Below, piece after piece: positions 1 through 12,172 of a stretch of DNA of 64,000 nucleotides. The position numbers and the translations under genes were made by a program. Position 1 is the stretch's first letter; each line of letters begins with the position of its first letter. The notes under the pieces were generated by a model. That model was not told where the DNA came from. It made no database searches and worked only from the letters and a program-made list of their open reading frames with translations. The DNA comes from Epiperipatus broadwayi (Eukaryota > Onychophora > Udeonychophora > Euonychophora > Peripatidae), in contig JAQFVV010012530.1 of assembly GCA_028023455.1 (NCBI GenBank), positions 1,488,001 to 1,552,000 of the forward strand, given 5' to 3'.

Positions 1-2
1 AA

Positions 3-168
3 AGAGTGAATGCAAAACTAGCCGTTGAAATTCAAGAGGATCTACAGCTTCACTTAGAATATAAAGAAGCTGAACCAGAAACTGAGATAGAATCCAGGGA
101 AAGGCAAAGATCGCCCAGTCCCCAACATATAAAATGTAAGCCAGAAAAATTACAGGATTATATTTAAT
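3..168 (+). pseudogene. Open fragment ending ...KPEKLQDYI, possible retroelement Pol C-terminus
   Basis: An open frame enters from the left edge and stops at 166-168. It is hydrophilic, with the central piece EAEPETEIESRERQRSPSP and ending KPEKLQDYI. The terminal PE(K/R)LxDYI pattern resembles the C-terminus of Gypsy-type Pol proteins, and a purine-rich stretch (GGAGTAAGGAGAGGG) follows at 190-204, as a polypurine tract would. It is too short to classify and could be a host exon or chance. Confidence 0.3.
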
Positions 169-522
169 ACCATACAAATCTGTTTTCTGGAGTAAGGAGA
201 GGGTTATTGAAATGTATTTATATTAAAATTATATGAAGAGATAAAAATAATATTAAAAAGAAATAAAGTAAAATCAAATATTAATTAAATAAAATATTTA
301 ATCAAAATATTGTAACAGAAAATAATTACGGAAAGAATAAAGTAAAATCAGATAATGGAGAAAAATCAATTAATACCAGCTATCTACTAATTGAAATTGT
401 AGTAAAGATTAAACTGATAAAACTCCCCACCTGGATCCTCGTGAACTATATTATTACTCCAGAAAACAAAAGCAAGAAAGTATAAAATGACTGGAACAGA
501 AAAAAAAGTGTTTTTCTTCCAC

Positions 523-713
523 TTCGTCGTTCTGGTCAACTGGAATTCCCACCAGGGAGAAGCAGTGAAAGAAACCAGCGGAGGATATCTTATTACCCAA
601 GATCTCAGCTTGTAAAGGTACCCAAGCTGACTAGGATTAAAACAGATCACCCCGATCTTACTATGATTTTAAAACGCCTCAAGAGCCCAGCCTTCTATTT
701 GTTATTTAATTAT
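523..713 (+). pseudogene. Second retroelement tail-like fragment (RRSGQLEFPPGR)
   Basis: An open frame contains RRSGQLEFPPGR, resembling the basic RRSxRxxxPPxR tail common in LTR-retrotransposon Pol proteins. It runs on to a TGA at 711-713. The purine-rich GGAGTGGGGA at 754-763 and the following T/A-rich block with a 'gtaacttatattaaagtgtg' stretch would fit a polypurine tract and LTR. No matching LTR pair was found. This is a weak, degraded call. Confidence 0.25.
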
Positions 714-763
714 TGAGGATGTATTAAGTGAAAGGGACTTATAATCCAAAGCAATGGAGTGGG

Positions 764-2661
764 GATTCATGTAACTGAGAAGAGTATGAACTCATATGAA
801 TACTATATATCTTGTTATATTTATATATCCTATTATTCTTATATATTGTAACTTATATTAAAGTGTGTGAAGAAATTGAGCCACTGTGGGTTTTATTTCC
901 TTTGTTTTTTAAGCTCTTTTAGTCCACAGCGCCCCTAAGAGACTCTGTTCAGAGATTTAGTTTCAGCTGAGCTTGCACGGAATCGGTAAATTGTACACAT
1001 ATGGGTTTCAGACTGTTTGTTCCACTATGATGAATTTTTTTCACAATTTTTTTCTCATTTTTTTTTAAGATTTACTAACTGTAAAGCTTTTTTACAGCTA
1101 AATTGCATTCTCTTACTGCTTGATATGGATATAAAATTGGCGATGCATGTATTTGTAAGCCTTCTTTTGTAGAAGTTCATTTTCGTGATAGTTCAGATTT
1201 GGAAGCTGCAATGTCAAAAAAAAAAAAAAAAAGGATTGGAGTCATTTTTTATCTGCAAGGACAACCGTGGTAACCACATCTAATCCCTTCATGATTGAAT
1301 TCAAATCTGAAACGGACAATAACATTTAGCCAGGAATCAGTGAGTATTCAATTAGTTTGATTACTTATTTTTTTTATATAATTAAATATATGTAGAAAAC
1401 AATAAATATGCTATAGAACTTTAGGCAATTTACATTGCAGTGATATAAAAACATACACATCCAGACTCAATCATATACCTATATTTAGTGCAATAGGCAA
1501 GATATATTATGATTTTACTTATATGATTGTTTATATGCTCATTCAATTATTGCATGATTACAGTAATGTTATACTCATTTGTTACAATTTTGTAATAATC
1601 TCTTGAACACAGACTTTCAAGCATCCTCAGTCATCCACTTTCATATATCATAATCAGTGCTCATAATAAAAAAAATTTTGTTGTTTATTATGTTTTTTCA
1701 TAAATTACAATTTGCTAAAGTTCTCTTTGCATAATATCTCATGCAATGTTCTTATTGTTATTTTTTTTTTTTTGCCCTTACTAAAACCAAACATTTCTAA
1801 CAGATCTCCTGCATGAAAGGACTAGCAAATAACCTGCATGGAAGGACAAGATCTGAGTCTAATAGTAAAAATGAAAGTCACCAATCGCAGTTTTTATAAT
1901 TTTTATTATAAAAAATAATTTCAGGTAAGACAAGTTATATATCAATTTTTTCAGCATTTTATGACAAATATGATGAAACTGTCTATGAAATTGTCATTTT
2001 AACATTTAACTTTAAAAATTTAGAATTTGTGAACCAATGTAAAAATAAACATGTTTAAAAGTATTAAAAATCTCTTTTTTCTTAATTTTTTTTTGAGGTA
2101 ATGACTATTTTATCAGCTTTATTACATTCTTTAATATTTTCTGATTCTAACAATATATATAGTTTTATATTTACTATATTCAAACAGAAGATATGTTATA
2201 AATTATATTTGTTGTAATTTTTTTTTAAAATTAAAGATGGCAGCTAAGGGACCATAGGAGCTAAAGCAAATTAATTCCTAAAATAATTTATTATTTTTAC
2301 TCGGGTATTATAGAGCTAAGACATGGCACTAAAATAGCAGAAAATAGCATATATCACTAATAACATCAAAAATGTAGATTTCAGTCCACATTCCAGTATG
2401 AATTTAGAGATCTCTAAAACCGTATGACGCTTTAATGTATAAAGACCTACTTATGTATTCAAAATGTTTAAATATTTATTCTCTATATATTTTATTAAAG
2501 AGGATGAGAAGTAGTTTGTAAAATACTAACTGAAATTTGATATCAAAAGAACTTAATTATTGATCTTTAATGTCATTAAACATTTTTTTTAAACTAATGT
2601 GTAGAGTTAATTATATTTTCGGCTAAATTAAACAAAAAAAATATTTTTTTCTTTTATTTAC
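764..2661. other. Unclassified AT-rich sequence
   Basis: No coding region was recognised. Homopolymer runs of A at about 1217-1232 and of T at about 1758-1772 are present. The first part could be LTR remnant. The next exon of the kinesin gene was looked for on the minus strand and not found. Confidence 0.5.
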
Positions 2662-2809
2662 CAATTCTTTTTCTAGCTCTTGAATCTTAATTTCATAGTT
2701 GTGCCTCTGCTTATCCATTTCTGCTTCTGCCAAATCTTTGGTCTTTTCAATGTTAACCATCATTTCCTTCTGGTTCTTAATTTTTGCTTCTGCTAATTCT
2801 GCTTCAAGT
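2662..2809 (-). CDS. KIF28: Kinesin-3 exon: second coiled coil
   Basis: A 148-bp exon reading LEAELAEAKIKNQKEMM, then KTKDLAEAEMDKQRHNYE and IQELEKEL. It is rich in Ala, Glu and Lys with a heptad rhythm, fitting the coiled coil after the FHA domain. The acceptor is TTATTACAG and the donor GTAAATA. It ends in phase 0. No following exon was recognised between here and position 1, so the rest of the protein, probably several hundred residues in this family, should lie further left. Confidence 0.88.
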
Positions 2810-3387
2810 CTGTAATAATTAATTTAAAAAAAGTATTATAAAAGAATATAAATTAAATAACATGTATAAAAAAACATATTATTTTATAATTCATTTTAAT
2901 GCATGTATTAGGTTTTATTCCTTTTTTGTAACATAAATCCAATTAGTTTAAGTCAGAGAGTGATGGCTTCTATTAGCTATTTACATAAATCAAGATATTT
3001 TATCATTGTAATAAAAGTCTAACTATATGCATAGGTTTTTTTTTTTTTGTGAGTGTGTATGGGTGAGAGTGTTCTAAATGCACTTTCAAATATTGTAAAT
3101 TGAGTATCAATTGCAGAATTAACTTTTACAACAAAGTAATGACTATAATTAAAATTCAAACTGCCTGAAGTAAATATTTAAGGAACATAATTTATATGAT
3201 CACATGGAAATTTATTTAATTTATCTAGTCTGTAAAAACAATTATTTTTTTGTAATGAATAAAAATACATTCCAAACATGGACATCAAATGACTTTTTCT
3301 GCTAATTTTTAACTTCTGCATTAGGAACAGAAATTCATTTCAATTATACTATTCCAGAGCTATCTAATGAATATTGCACTTACTAAA

Positions 3388-3982
3388 TGTCATATCTGAC
3401 CCTGCCTTCAGAAGTGGACTATTCCAGATTCCTTACCTGATTGGCTAGCACCCAGTTGCTTTCCAACGGGATTAAAACCTTCACTGGGGTTCGCGCACTG
3501 AATCCGTGTGTTTCCAGTAAGGTAGGGAATCTGCCTTTAAAAAATTAGCCTTTTGGAGGCAAGGCAGAAAGCAATTACTTCTGTTAACCTGAATGACAGA
3601 ACGTGCTCTCCATTAAACCTTCTGCCATCAGCAAAGGTATTTATCTAGTTATTATCACGAAGTCCACGCAGTAAGGCAAGTCCACCTACGGACTGGAAAC
3701 TGCTACGTCTGAAGTAGAGCCGACTCGAGGCGAGCTAACTACATAGCTGGAAGAGTCTTCATACCAGAACTCACAATGCAGGCTAATCATTAGCTGGAAG
3801 TGAGTTCCATACTTCGCACGACTATCTCAGCATTGAAGCATATCAACTGTATTTGTACATTTGTTAAACTAACGTGTGTATATATTTTGTACTAATAAAT
3901 TATACATATTTATTGCTGAATAGTTGTTCGTTTTGTGTCTGTTGGTTTGGAAACGAACCTGCAAGCCTAACCAAACACAACA
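3388..3982 (+). mobile_element. Solo LTR with 5-bp target duplication
   Basis: A 595-bp block begins TGTCATATCTGACC and ends AACACAACA, so it has TGT...ACA termini. It is flanked on both sides by the 5-bp duplication CTAAA (3383-3387 and 3983-3987). It is more GC-rich than the surroundings and has a candidate polyadenylation signal AATAAA near 3895. These are the marks of a solo LTR left by recombination of a Gypsy-like retrotransposon. No internal coding region adjoins it. Confidence 0.8.
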
Positions 3983-4711
3983 CTAAAGAAAATAGATTTT
4001 ACAATGCAAAAATGGATTGTATAGATATCCTATAATTATGAATAAAAATTTTCAAATTTGAATCCTAATACAGAGCAAAGTTATTCATATTTGTTTTAAA
4101 TTTCTTTTATATGAGATCTTTCTTCACTTTCTTTTTCTGGAAAGCTTCTATGAATAAAAAATCTATAAAAACATGACTAAATCCAATTTTTTACAAAATT
4201 CAGATTCTTGATAAAAATTTTTGATAATATAAAATGTGAATAACAGATTTTTGCTTTAACTTTGCATGAACTGTTTAAATTTATTATTGCCCGTTTCGAT
4301 GTTTATATCTTCATGCTTGATTCCAGAAATATATAACAGTAATTTCATTTTCTTTACACTAAAATCCTTGATAAAATAATTAATAAAATTTACGAGATAT
4401 TCAATTTCGTATTATTACAACTACTCATAAAAATAAAGCATTTTTTCTTGCAGATGAGACAAAATGGTGTGAAATTTTTAAGTCCTTATAATCGACACAA
4501 ATTTCTAATATTCTTAGAAAAAAATTCTAAACTATAAGCATTTAATATTTTTAAATCCATTGTAATGTAAAATTTTTATCTTAATAAAAATCAATTTTTT
4601 AAAAAAGCATATATTTGAACTCTTTCAGACATATTGTTATAAACTGTTTAGCACAAAAAATCATGCATATTGTTATTTAAAATATAATAAGAAAAAATTT
4701 CTGTATTTTAA

Positions 4712-4800
4712 TTTTTTTTTAAATAAAATCTTTATTGATAACAAATTTAAGGTGCATAGGCAAACATAAGATGAAACTATAACATATGATTATGCAGACA
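4712..4800 (-). mobile_element. Possible LINE 3' end with poly(A)
   Basis: Read on the minus strand, the sequence ends with CAATAAAGATTTTATTT followed by a run of A, like the 3' end of a retroposed transcript. How far it extends to the right is not clear and no coding region was recognised. It could be a processed pseudogene end instead. Confidence 0.3.
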
Positions 4801-6349
4801 GACATATTTTAATTTTTTAGTTCAAAGTGCATGTAATAGTACGTACGTTCATGTACACACATATATGCATATGTAAATGTAGTTCCAATAGTTTTAACAA
4901 ACCCATACATAAATTACAAGTGATCAAAATATATAATGCTGATAAATAAACTTATTCATGAAGCAACTAGGTTTGAACATATTAAGCTAATTCACAAGTC
5001 AGATTGCAAAAAAACGTGCATAAACAAAAAAGAATGTTAGTTGCAAGATTATTTAAATGATTGGTTGGGACTCTGACTTGTAAATTATTGTAGCAACATG
5101 TTGTGCATTCATTATTCACAAAGTTTGAAATTTATTGTAGCTGCTTGGAATTAACTGTTACAGATTAAAAGAGAGTATAGTATATAAACACTAAATACAA
5201 AATTTATGTGCAAATCTATTACCTTATAAAACCTATTACTGACTTGATTATAATTCAATCACACAATGAAAGTTTATATTTATTAGACTTGAACACCTTA
5301 AAAAAAAATAAAAAAAATATTTGCTTGATATGTAACTTTTAAACTTTTTTTTTAATCCACTTTTGAACACAGTTGCTAATAATTTCAATCCTGGTTCTTG
5401 AATCTTTCAGATAAAATTCAACAATACATATCATACTAGCTCTTTACTATTCTTTCATTACAGATCTCTGACATCTTTAAAGCTCCAACATGGCTTTAGC
5501 AATTAAAAAATATATCAATATTCTTGAAAAATTATTTCAGTTTCACATTTTTAAAACTTTGAATCTAAGTTAATATATAGAGCTGATCCAAGTCAAAAGT
5601 GCTTTAAATTAGCATACAACTGTTATTTATAAGATGCTTGAAATTTTCAAATCATTAGTTTCTAAACTGAAGTACAAAATCCAGTACTCTTGTGCAATTA
5701 TAATGGTAGAGTATCTTCTTTATGAGTTAAAGATTCTTAGATCAAAGTTCAATTTGTCATCCAAATGTCACACAACATTCCAAGTTACTAATTATCCAAT
5801 TATTTTTTTTGTAATTCAATGCTCATTAATGATGGGCCAATAGTCGATAATAAATTTCTGGTCTACAGAGCTAGCAAATCTTTGTGTTTAATATTTCAAA
5901 TGATCAAGACTGGGACAAAAGTAATCTCTAATCGTATCTAGAAAATTTCCATGTTTAATATTTCAAATAATTAAGGACAAGCAAAAATATGCTAATATTC
6001 ACTAGCTTCCATAAAATCAATACATTTTGAAGTGTTGTGTTTTGTATAAATATGTACATTGAAACTCAAGAATAAGTTTTGTATTCCAGAAAAAGAAAGA
6101 AAAATATATTAAAGAAATATATTTTAAATTGCTAACCAATACAGGTTTAATTAATGATTAAATTTGTGTAGAATATAACAATGGAAAATATTTATGTATT
6201 TGCGATAAGAAAATTGTGTTTGATAATTGCCAAAAAATATTTGCTAATTACAAATATTTCTTGATATAATAGAAATTGAAAATACTAATTAAAAACACCA
6301 ATAGGAAATACAAGACTGATAACAATCAAGAATGAATCCTGGATTGCTG

Positions 6350-6758
6350 GAGGCAAATCTATGTGTATAAATAGTTTTGAACAACAAAGTAAATTGTTCT
6401 CATTCCAGTGAATTTACCAAGTGAACGGTTGCTGAGAGTTTTAAGTTATAATAGCTTGAAAAAAGTGTTGTGACAGTGCAGTGCGAAGCCAATGTGATTG
6501 CAAGTAGCAGTTGAAGAGAGACAGTGTTTTGGAAACTGAGGCAGGAGGAAATTGTCCAGAAAGCAGCCAGTTGTTAAGTGAGTCGTGGAAAGTGAACCAT
6601 AAGTAAACTATATATATATATATATATACATACTGTGTTTGTGTGTATCAATATCTTTTCAATATTAATTACATTTCATTATTCATTGATTTATCTGTTG
6701 GTATTATTTATTGTTTTATTTGTTGGTATTCTGAGTGTTTGCATTCGAATACACAACA
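6350..6758 (+). mobile_element. LTR-like fragment (copy 1), paired with 22310-22527
   Basis: Shares with 22310-22527 a 'gtgttttggaaact' block, an 'agaaagcag' block and a terminal GCATTCGAATA(C)A...ACAACA. It contains a TATA-like TATAAATAG at 6366-6374 and a TA microsatellite at 6609-6627. Ending in ACA and holding a promoter-like box, it fits an LTR. The left boundary and any target duplication were not found. Confidence 0.4.
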
Positions 6759-6990
6759 TGAAGCAATACAAATTCTGATATTATTTATACTATTTATGAA
6801 GTTTATTTTTTCACTGATAAAATCTTATTCTTATTGATATAAAACAACTTATAAAAAATGTTGAACTATTTCAGAATGAAAAGTTTTTTGCTGAAGAAAT
6901 TAAAAGACAGCATTACAAAATATATATAAAAAAATGTAAATCACTAAACATCACATAATCACCATTTTTTATGCTTACACAAGTTGTTTG

Positions 6991-7107
6991 CTAAACTCTC
7001 CATACAGTAGCACTACCAGAATAATCAAGGGATTTTATGCACAAACCTTCTTGCATCCATTGATTACTATGGCTTGCATTGATGGCACTACTGTATGGAG
7101 TGTTTAG
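6991..7107. repeat. Short foldback carrying part of the hammerhead repeat family
   Basis: Inverted arms of 20 bp (6991-7010 and 7088-7107, 19 of 20 pairing) enclose 'ggattttatgcacaa' and 'catccattgattact', which recur at about 46912-46955. It is a partial copy of the dispersed family described at 46825-46995, without the ribozyme-like part. Confidence 0.6.
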
Positions 7108-7112
7108 CCTCT

Positions 7113-7884
7113 GGGTACTCATCTGATAGCCGGGCATTGCTTATGTGCAAAAACAAATAAAAATGCTGTTTATGGGGCCGGACTTACAGCTAATACAACA
7201 GTTCTATTGTATTAGCTATTGCAGGCCACTTGATGGCTTTGCACAGAAATATTACGTCACTGAGACAAAAGTCATTTTTGGTTTGTCTTTATTAAAAAAA
7301 AGGTAGAACAAGATTTTTTATTAAAAAAAAAAAAAAGATAATACAAATAAAATGTAATAAAAATTTGTTTTAAAAGTAAGTTTTACTATAACAGTGGTAG
7401 AAGATGTTTGTGTATTGTTTTTGTTATTGTAATTTATTAGTAGGAAGAAAAAAACCGTTTCCAAAATAAAAGGTTGCAATTCTATGACATAAATCAATAA
7501 AAAAAAAAAAAAGAAAATGAAAGTTGAAAAAATCAAAAAGTTTTGGTATAATTTTATTGGGAGGGGGGGTGAGAAAAAGTTTGTCGTCACTAAGACAAGA
7601 GTTAGGAAAAAGTTATTTTTGGTTTGTTTTTATTAAAAAAAAAAAAATAGAACAAGATTTTATTTAAAAAAAATAATAATAATAATACACATAAAATGTA
7701 ATAAAAATTTGGTTTAAAAATAAATGTTTTACTATATCAGCGGTAAAGATGTGTTCGTGTAAGGAAAAAAATTTAAAGACATAAGTAGAAAAAATCGCTC
7801 ATGGCCTGGTAAAGTTACATTTGATTATTTTTGCAGAGCAATAACGCCATCAGGCGGCTGTGCCTGGCTATCAGATGAGTACCG
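7113..7884. mobile_element. Non-autonomous TIR element, about 0.77 kb
   Basis: Ends are inverted: the left begins GGGTACTCATCTGATAGCC, and the right, reverse-complemented, reads GGTACTCATCTGATAGCC. About 21 of 22 positions agree. The inside has no credible protein but holds two direct copies of a roughly 140-bp block (about 7265-7410 and 7605-7760), with A-rich runs and 'taataaaaatttg'. The open frame on the minus strand at 7321-7590 is low-complexity and not credible. A target duplication is not clear. Confidence 0.65.
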
Positions 7885-8158
7885 AATTTTTCCTATTCTT
7901 TTACTTTTTTTAGTAGACTTGCAATAGCCATACTTATTTACAAGTGACTGTTATATATTAGATGCTAGTAATATGTCAAACAAATTAGGCAGCCATTGGA
8001 TATTGATCATGATAGGTAATAGACGAAAAACTTATAAAGAAAATTATTATTTTCAATAAAAGCACAACATACAAATAATCTAGTTGTACGGCATTTTAAA
8101 GGCCCGAAATCATAATCCTAAATAAAATTAAATCCAAAATAAATAAATAGAACATTAC

Positions 8159-8269
8159 CTAGTATTTTGGATTGTAAGCAACTCGTTCTTGGCAAATTCA
8201 AAATCCTTAGCGGTTCCTTCACATAATAAATTTTGCTGACTTTCTTGGTATTCTACAGGATTGTGGAAC
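8159..8269 (-). CDS. KIF28: Kinesin-3 exon: post-FHA segment
   Basis: A 111-bp exon that completes the Arg of FRF and reads FHNPVEYQESQQN, then AKDFEFAKNELL. FNHP just after the FHA domain and the D(W/F)EFAxNEL motif are conserved kinesin-3 features, and the DFEFAKNELL form is the main reason for the KIF28 call. The acceptor is TTTTTAATAG and the donor GTAATG. The intron to the previous exon is only 129 bp, unlike all the others. It ends in phase 2 (AG), completing another Arg with the exon at 2809. Confidence 0.9.
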
Positions 8270-8398
8270 CTATTAAAAACATTAATTATAACATCACATG
8301 ATCACATTTTCTATATTTGCTCTGTTTATCAACATTAATTATAGTGTGTAAAGTTATATTAATGAATGCTATCACAACCATAAAAATAAAAAAATTAC

Positions 8399-8436
8399 CT
8401 GAAATAATGATCGCCTCCTATAATTATGCGGTCACC
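8399..8436 (-). CDS. KIF28: Kinesin-3 micro-exon: end of FHA domain
   Basis: A 38-bp exon reading GDRIIIGGDHYF and then AG of a split Arg codon. It supplies the GDRII(I/L)G and FRF elements that close kinesin-3 FHA domains. The acceptor is TTTTTTTCAG and the donor GTAATT. It is too short for ordinary ORF finding but is bounded by matching phases on both sides: phase 0 from 23602 and phase 2 into 8269. Confidence 0.9.
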
Positions 8437-9063
8437 CTGAAAAAAATAAAAACAATTAAAATAAATATATGATATACAAATTCAATAGGACTTCTCTTTA
8501 ATTCTGAATTTTTATTTTTCTTAATGAATTGAACATCTAAATATTTATTAATTTCAACAATTTTATATAGTCTTTTTCAAGGTTTTACTTCATATGGAGT
8601 TTTACATATGTATGTCAATGCTGTATATATATATTTTTTTAAAAAAAATCAAATTACATAGTGATTCGAAGTAAGTATAGAAATATGAATGAACAACACC
8701 TTAATATATAAATGGGTTTTTTTAAATTTTTTTAAAAATTCCATTTAAATACCAAAAGAATTTTTAAAATTAGATTTACAAAATAACATTATTACTTTAC
8801 TATCTCTATTATAAATGTTCCAGAAAAGTTTTTAGTTGCTTATTAGGTCCTAATTTTTATCAATTTTGCAAGAGAATTATTTCTTGTTATATAAAAGAAA
8901 ATAACTTAACTTTTCCATTATCTTCATTAAAGCATAAATTGTATCTTTTTATATTAGGTTTCTTTTGAGAAATCTTTCTTGAGAGTTTCTAATACTGTTT
9001 AGCATTTTAACAACATAATCTTTATTTTATTTGCAAAATATGTTTATAATAATAGCTAAATTT

Positions 9064-9130
9064 GCATTGTTAGCCGAGAGGTATCGCAACCGCCGTCCCG
9101 GCAGATGCTATGACATATGAAAAAAAAAAA
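9064..9130 (+). mobile_element. Tiny retroposed tRNA-head-like insert with 16-bp TSD
   Basis: A 67-bp insert beginning GCATTGTTAGCCGAGAGG and ending in a run of A is flanked by perfect 16-bp direct repeats (9048-9063 and 9131-9146, AATAATAGCTAAATTT). It contains TAGCCGAGAGG, which matches the RNA polymerase III A-box consensus fully, but no B box. The length, A tail and duplication fit retroposition by a LINE machinery of a tRNA 5' part or a very short SINE. It is far more GC-rich than its surroundings. Confidence 0.75.
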
Positions 9131-9399
9131 AATAATAGCTAAATTTTTATCTTCAAAACCCTGTTGTTTTAAATTAGTTTTCAATTCATTTTTTTGTATT
9201 TGTTCTCACAATTTATAACATTTTATTTCATAAATTCTATTCAAATTAGAATATTTTTTCCCTTTCTAATGATTGTTTTCTATTTAATTTTTTAATAGAT
9301 TTTTATATGAACTTTGTCAATTTTTAAACTAGTGTATAAAAGCTATATATATATTTTTCATTATTTGCTGTCCTTAATCAAGAATTCATCTGGTAAGAT

Positions 9400-10000
9400 G
9401 AAGTTTGATTCCATTTGGAGACAATTTGTTTTGTATGCTAATTTAAGTACCAAGTGCTCTTTTCTTCACTTAAGAAACATGATAAAATTACTTCAACTCA
9501 ATAATGAAAGCATATCACAATCAAATGGAAATCCTCTACAAATTAATTGATCAGCACAACAGTGATGTAATTGCACTTCAGAAAATTCACCATTCTTCTA
9601 ATAGTACACATCTTAAAATTATTCACTTTACATCAACTATTGATAAAATGTTGTAAACAGAGAATGGCTATCATGATTTTCATGAAGATAGTTCAAAGGA
9701 TTTTGTAATCACCATTAGAATAAAGAATTTTTATGCATGTAACATTTATAAACCTCCCAATACAAATTGGTCCTACATTCATTTTCCAGATCTCATAGCC
9801 TTTTCTATTTATATGAATTTCAATTCTCACAGTAATGTTTAGGAATACGTAACTGAAGATTAAGCAGGCTGTCAACTTTTAAAATAGATAAGCTAAACAA
9901 CATGACCGAATATAATTAGGCATACAAGTTTTATAATCCAAAGGTTTATAATTCCTTCTTGGATATGAATTTAGATCCCATCTATTTTTTACTGTCATGT
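9400..10000 (+). pseudogene. Decayed LINE endonuclease domain (Jockey/CR1-like)
   Basis: Forward frames broken by several stops and shifts still read 'HNSDVIALQKIH', 'YKPPNTNW' and 'FNSHSNV', then a stretch ending in 'FLLSC'. These match the order LLxxxxxDIxxLQETH, NxYxPPN, GDFNSH and the NPDLxFVSC-like end of apurinic endonucleases in Jockey/CR1-type LINEs. The DF of GDFN appears changed. No reverse transcriptase was recognised after it. The family assignment is approximate. Confidence 0.5.
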
Positions 10001-10729
10001 TGATATATTTTCTTTTTCAAGGTATTATAAACATTTAACAATGTCAAATGTAATAATAATAATTAAGATCCACAATCATCATGGTATAATATTTCACACT
10101 GTAACTTTTCTATTATGTATTAATAAAGACAGTGGATATTTGCAGGGTGTTAAGATGAAACTTAGTGATTCTATTTTGTAATGCTATGTTAAGCCAAATC
10201 CAAAAAGGTGTTATTTATATATACAATGATTACAATGTCATTTTCAAAGCTATTGTTGCCTAGGAAAAGTGGGATTTTGGCAATTTGACAAGAATTTGTG
10301 AACGATGTTAATATAATATATGTAAGGCACTTATGAGTTTTTCACTCTCAATATATTTATATGATATTTCATGCCATAAATGTACTAAAATTATATATTG
10401 TAACTATAAAAAATTATTGATACTATATCCATTTTGTAAGTAAATGAAATTATATAGTCACCATAAACATGAGACAATAAAATATCTCATTTCAAAACAA
10501 ATAAAAATAATCACTGCCATACTTCTCTTAAGATCTAGAGTATTTGTGATGTTGGGAAGTCATTATAATTAATAAAATACACTAGCCACTGTAACTAAAT
10601 AAATAAATAGGTAATAGTATCTACTATATACTGAAATCTACTGTTTGATGGTGCTGTTCTTCGCCCAATGCACATCAATATACCGATTCAAAGGACGACT
10701 GTTTGTTTATATAATATTACGGTAAAAGA

Positions 10730-11760
10730 TTTACATAATATTACGGTAAACCACCAAAGATTTATTTTGTTTTTTTCACCCGTTTTTTTTTTTTTTTGTT
10801 CGTTTTTTAAGAAACAAACATTTTGTTTTTAGATGGTGTAGGTGTGTTGGTTTGCTTTTAAATTATCGATTAATGATCCTTCAGCTTCTTGACATAATAT
10901 TACGGTAAACCAAAGATTTTTTTTTTTTTCACCCGGTTTTTTTTTTTGGTTTCATTTTTTTAATAAACAAACACTTTGTTTTTAGATGGTATAGGGATGT
11001 TGGTTTGCTTTTAAATTATTGACTAATGGTCCATCGATTTCTTTACATAATACTACAATATCATTTTTTGTTTGTTTTTTAACTTTCTTTATCTAAAAGG
11101 CGTAGAGTTTTTTTTGGTTTATTAACAAACACTTTGTTTTTAGATGGTGGAGGGGGGTTCGTTTGCTTTTAAATTATCTTCTTTTTTTTTTTTTTTGGAT
11201 GTTTTTATTTGAAAGACTTAAACAATACGGTACTTTTGAATAAACTAACACTTGCTTTTTAGAGGGTGGAGGGGCGGGATTGTTTTGAGTTGTAATTGTT
11301 GTCTTTCTTTTTTTTTAAAATTAATTACGAGGCTTTTTTTTTTTTCAAATATTTATTTATGCTACAGAAACTTTTATATGATAGCAAAAAGTTCTTGCTT
11401 AATTTTTTGGTTTGCTTTTAAATTATCTTCTTTTTTTTTTGGATATTTTTATTTGAAAGACTTAAACAATTCGGTACTTTTGAATAAACCAACATTTGCT
11501 TTTTAGAGAGTGGAGGGGAGGTTTGTTTTGATTTGTAATAGTCATCTTTTTTTTTTTTAATTTATTACGAGGTTTTTTTTTTTCAAATATTTATTTACAC
11601 TACAGAAACCTTTATATGATAGCGAAAAGTTCTTGCTTAATTTTTTGGCCTTTTTAAAAAAGACAAACAGTTTGTTTTTATAAAACACTTTTTTTTAAGG
11701 GGGAGGGGGCAGGGAAGGTTTGTTTTGATTTTTAATTATCGACTTCTTTTTTGAATTTCT
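10730..11760. repeat. Degenerate tandem T-rich repeats
   Basis: Repeated modules carry ATAATATTACGGTAAACC, 'aaacaaacactttgtttttagatggt' type blocks and 'ggtttgcttttaaattat', each several times with divergence. The modules are about 150-240 bp. No coding potential is credible; open frames here are driven by T runs. Confidence 0.6.
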
Positions 11761-11989
11761 TTTTGAACATTTATGTTACCGCACAGTTGTTTATTATTAT
11801 TTTTTGGTCTTTTGAAGAAACACTTAATTTACACTTCTTTCTTTTTAAATAAAATATTACCTACCTATTTTAGAATCATGTGAACAACAAAAACAACAAC
11901 AACAGTTTCCCATGAAATAATTTATTGTTTCAAAAATAAAACTTTGGACAAGTTGTGACCAAAATAAATAAAAAACACCATTTTTGGGG

Positions 11990-12172
11990 GCATAAAAAAA
12001 TAGAGCAGCCAAAAGTAACATGCAAATAAAATAACAGGGAACCAAAACAAAAAAAAAAACAGTCACTTCGTCAACTTCTGGCATAAAAAAATAGAGCAGC
12101 CAAAAGTAACATGCAAATAAAATAACAGGGAACCAAAACAAAAAAAAAAAACAGTCACTTCGTCAACTTCTG
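11990..12172. repeat. 91-bp tandem duplication
   Basis: The block starting GCATAAAAAAATAGAGCAGC occurs at 11990 and again at 12081 and is nearly identical, differing mainly in the length of an A run. It ends 'cgtcaacttctg' in both copies. The minus-strand open frame across it is repetitive and unlikely to be a gene. Confidence 0.85.

Larger units (their letters stand above)
2810..8158 (-). other. Kinesin intron with several mobile elements
   Basis: Contains the solo LTR at 3388-3982, a possible LINE 3' end at 4712-4800, the LTR-like end at 6350-6758, a hairpin at 6991-7107 and a TIR element at 7113-7884. The remaining parts, mainly 4000-4700, 4800-6300 and 7890-8158, are AT-rich with nothing recognised. 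The 69-residue open frame at 5634 has no recognisable features. Confidence 0.6.

Noticed and set aside
7321-7590. 89-residue open frame, minus strand
   Set aside because: Low-complexity Phe-rich translation of A-rich DNA inside a TIR element.
11857-12141. 94-residue open frame, minus strand
   Set aside because: Internally repeated because of the 91-bp tandem duplication, and rich in Phe, Leu and Cys; not a credible protein.
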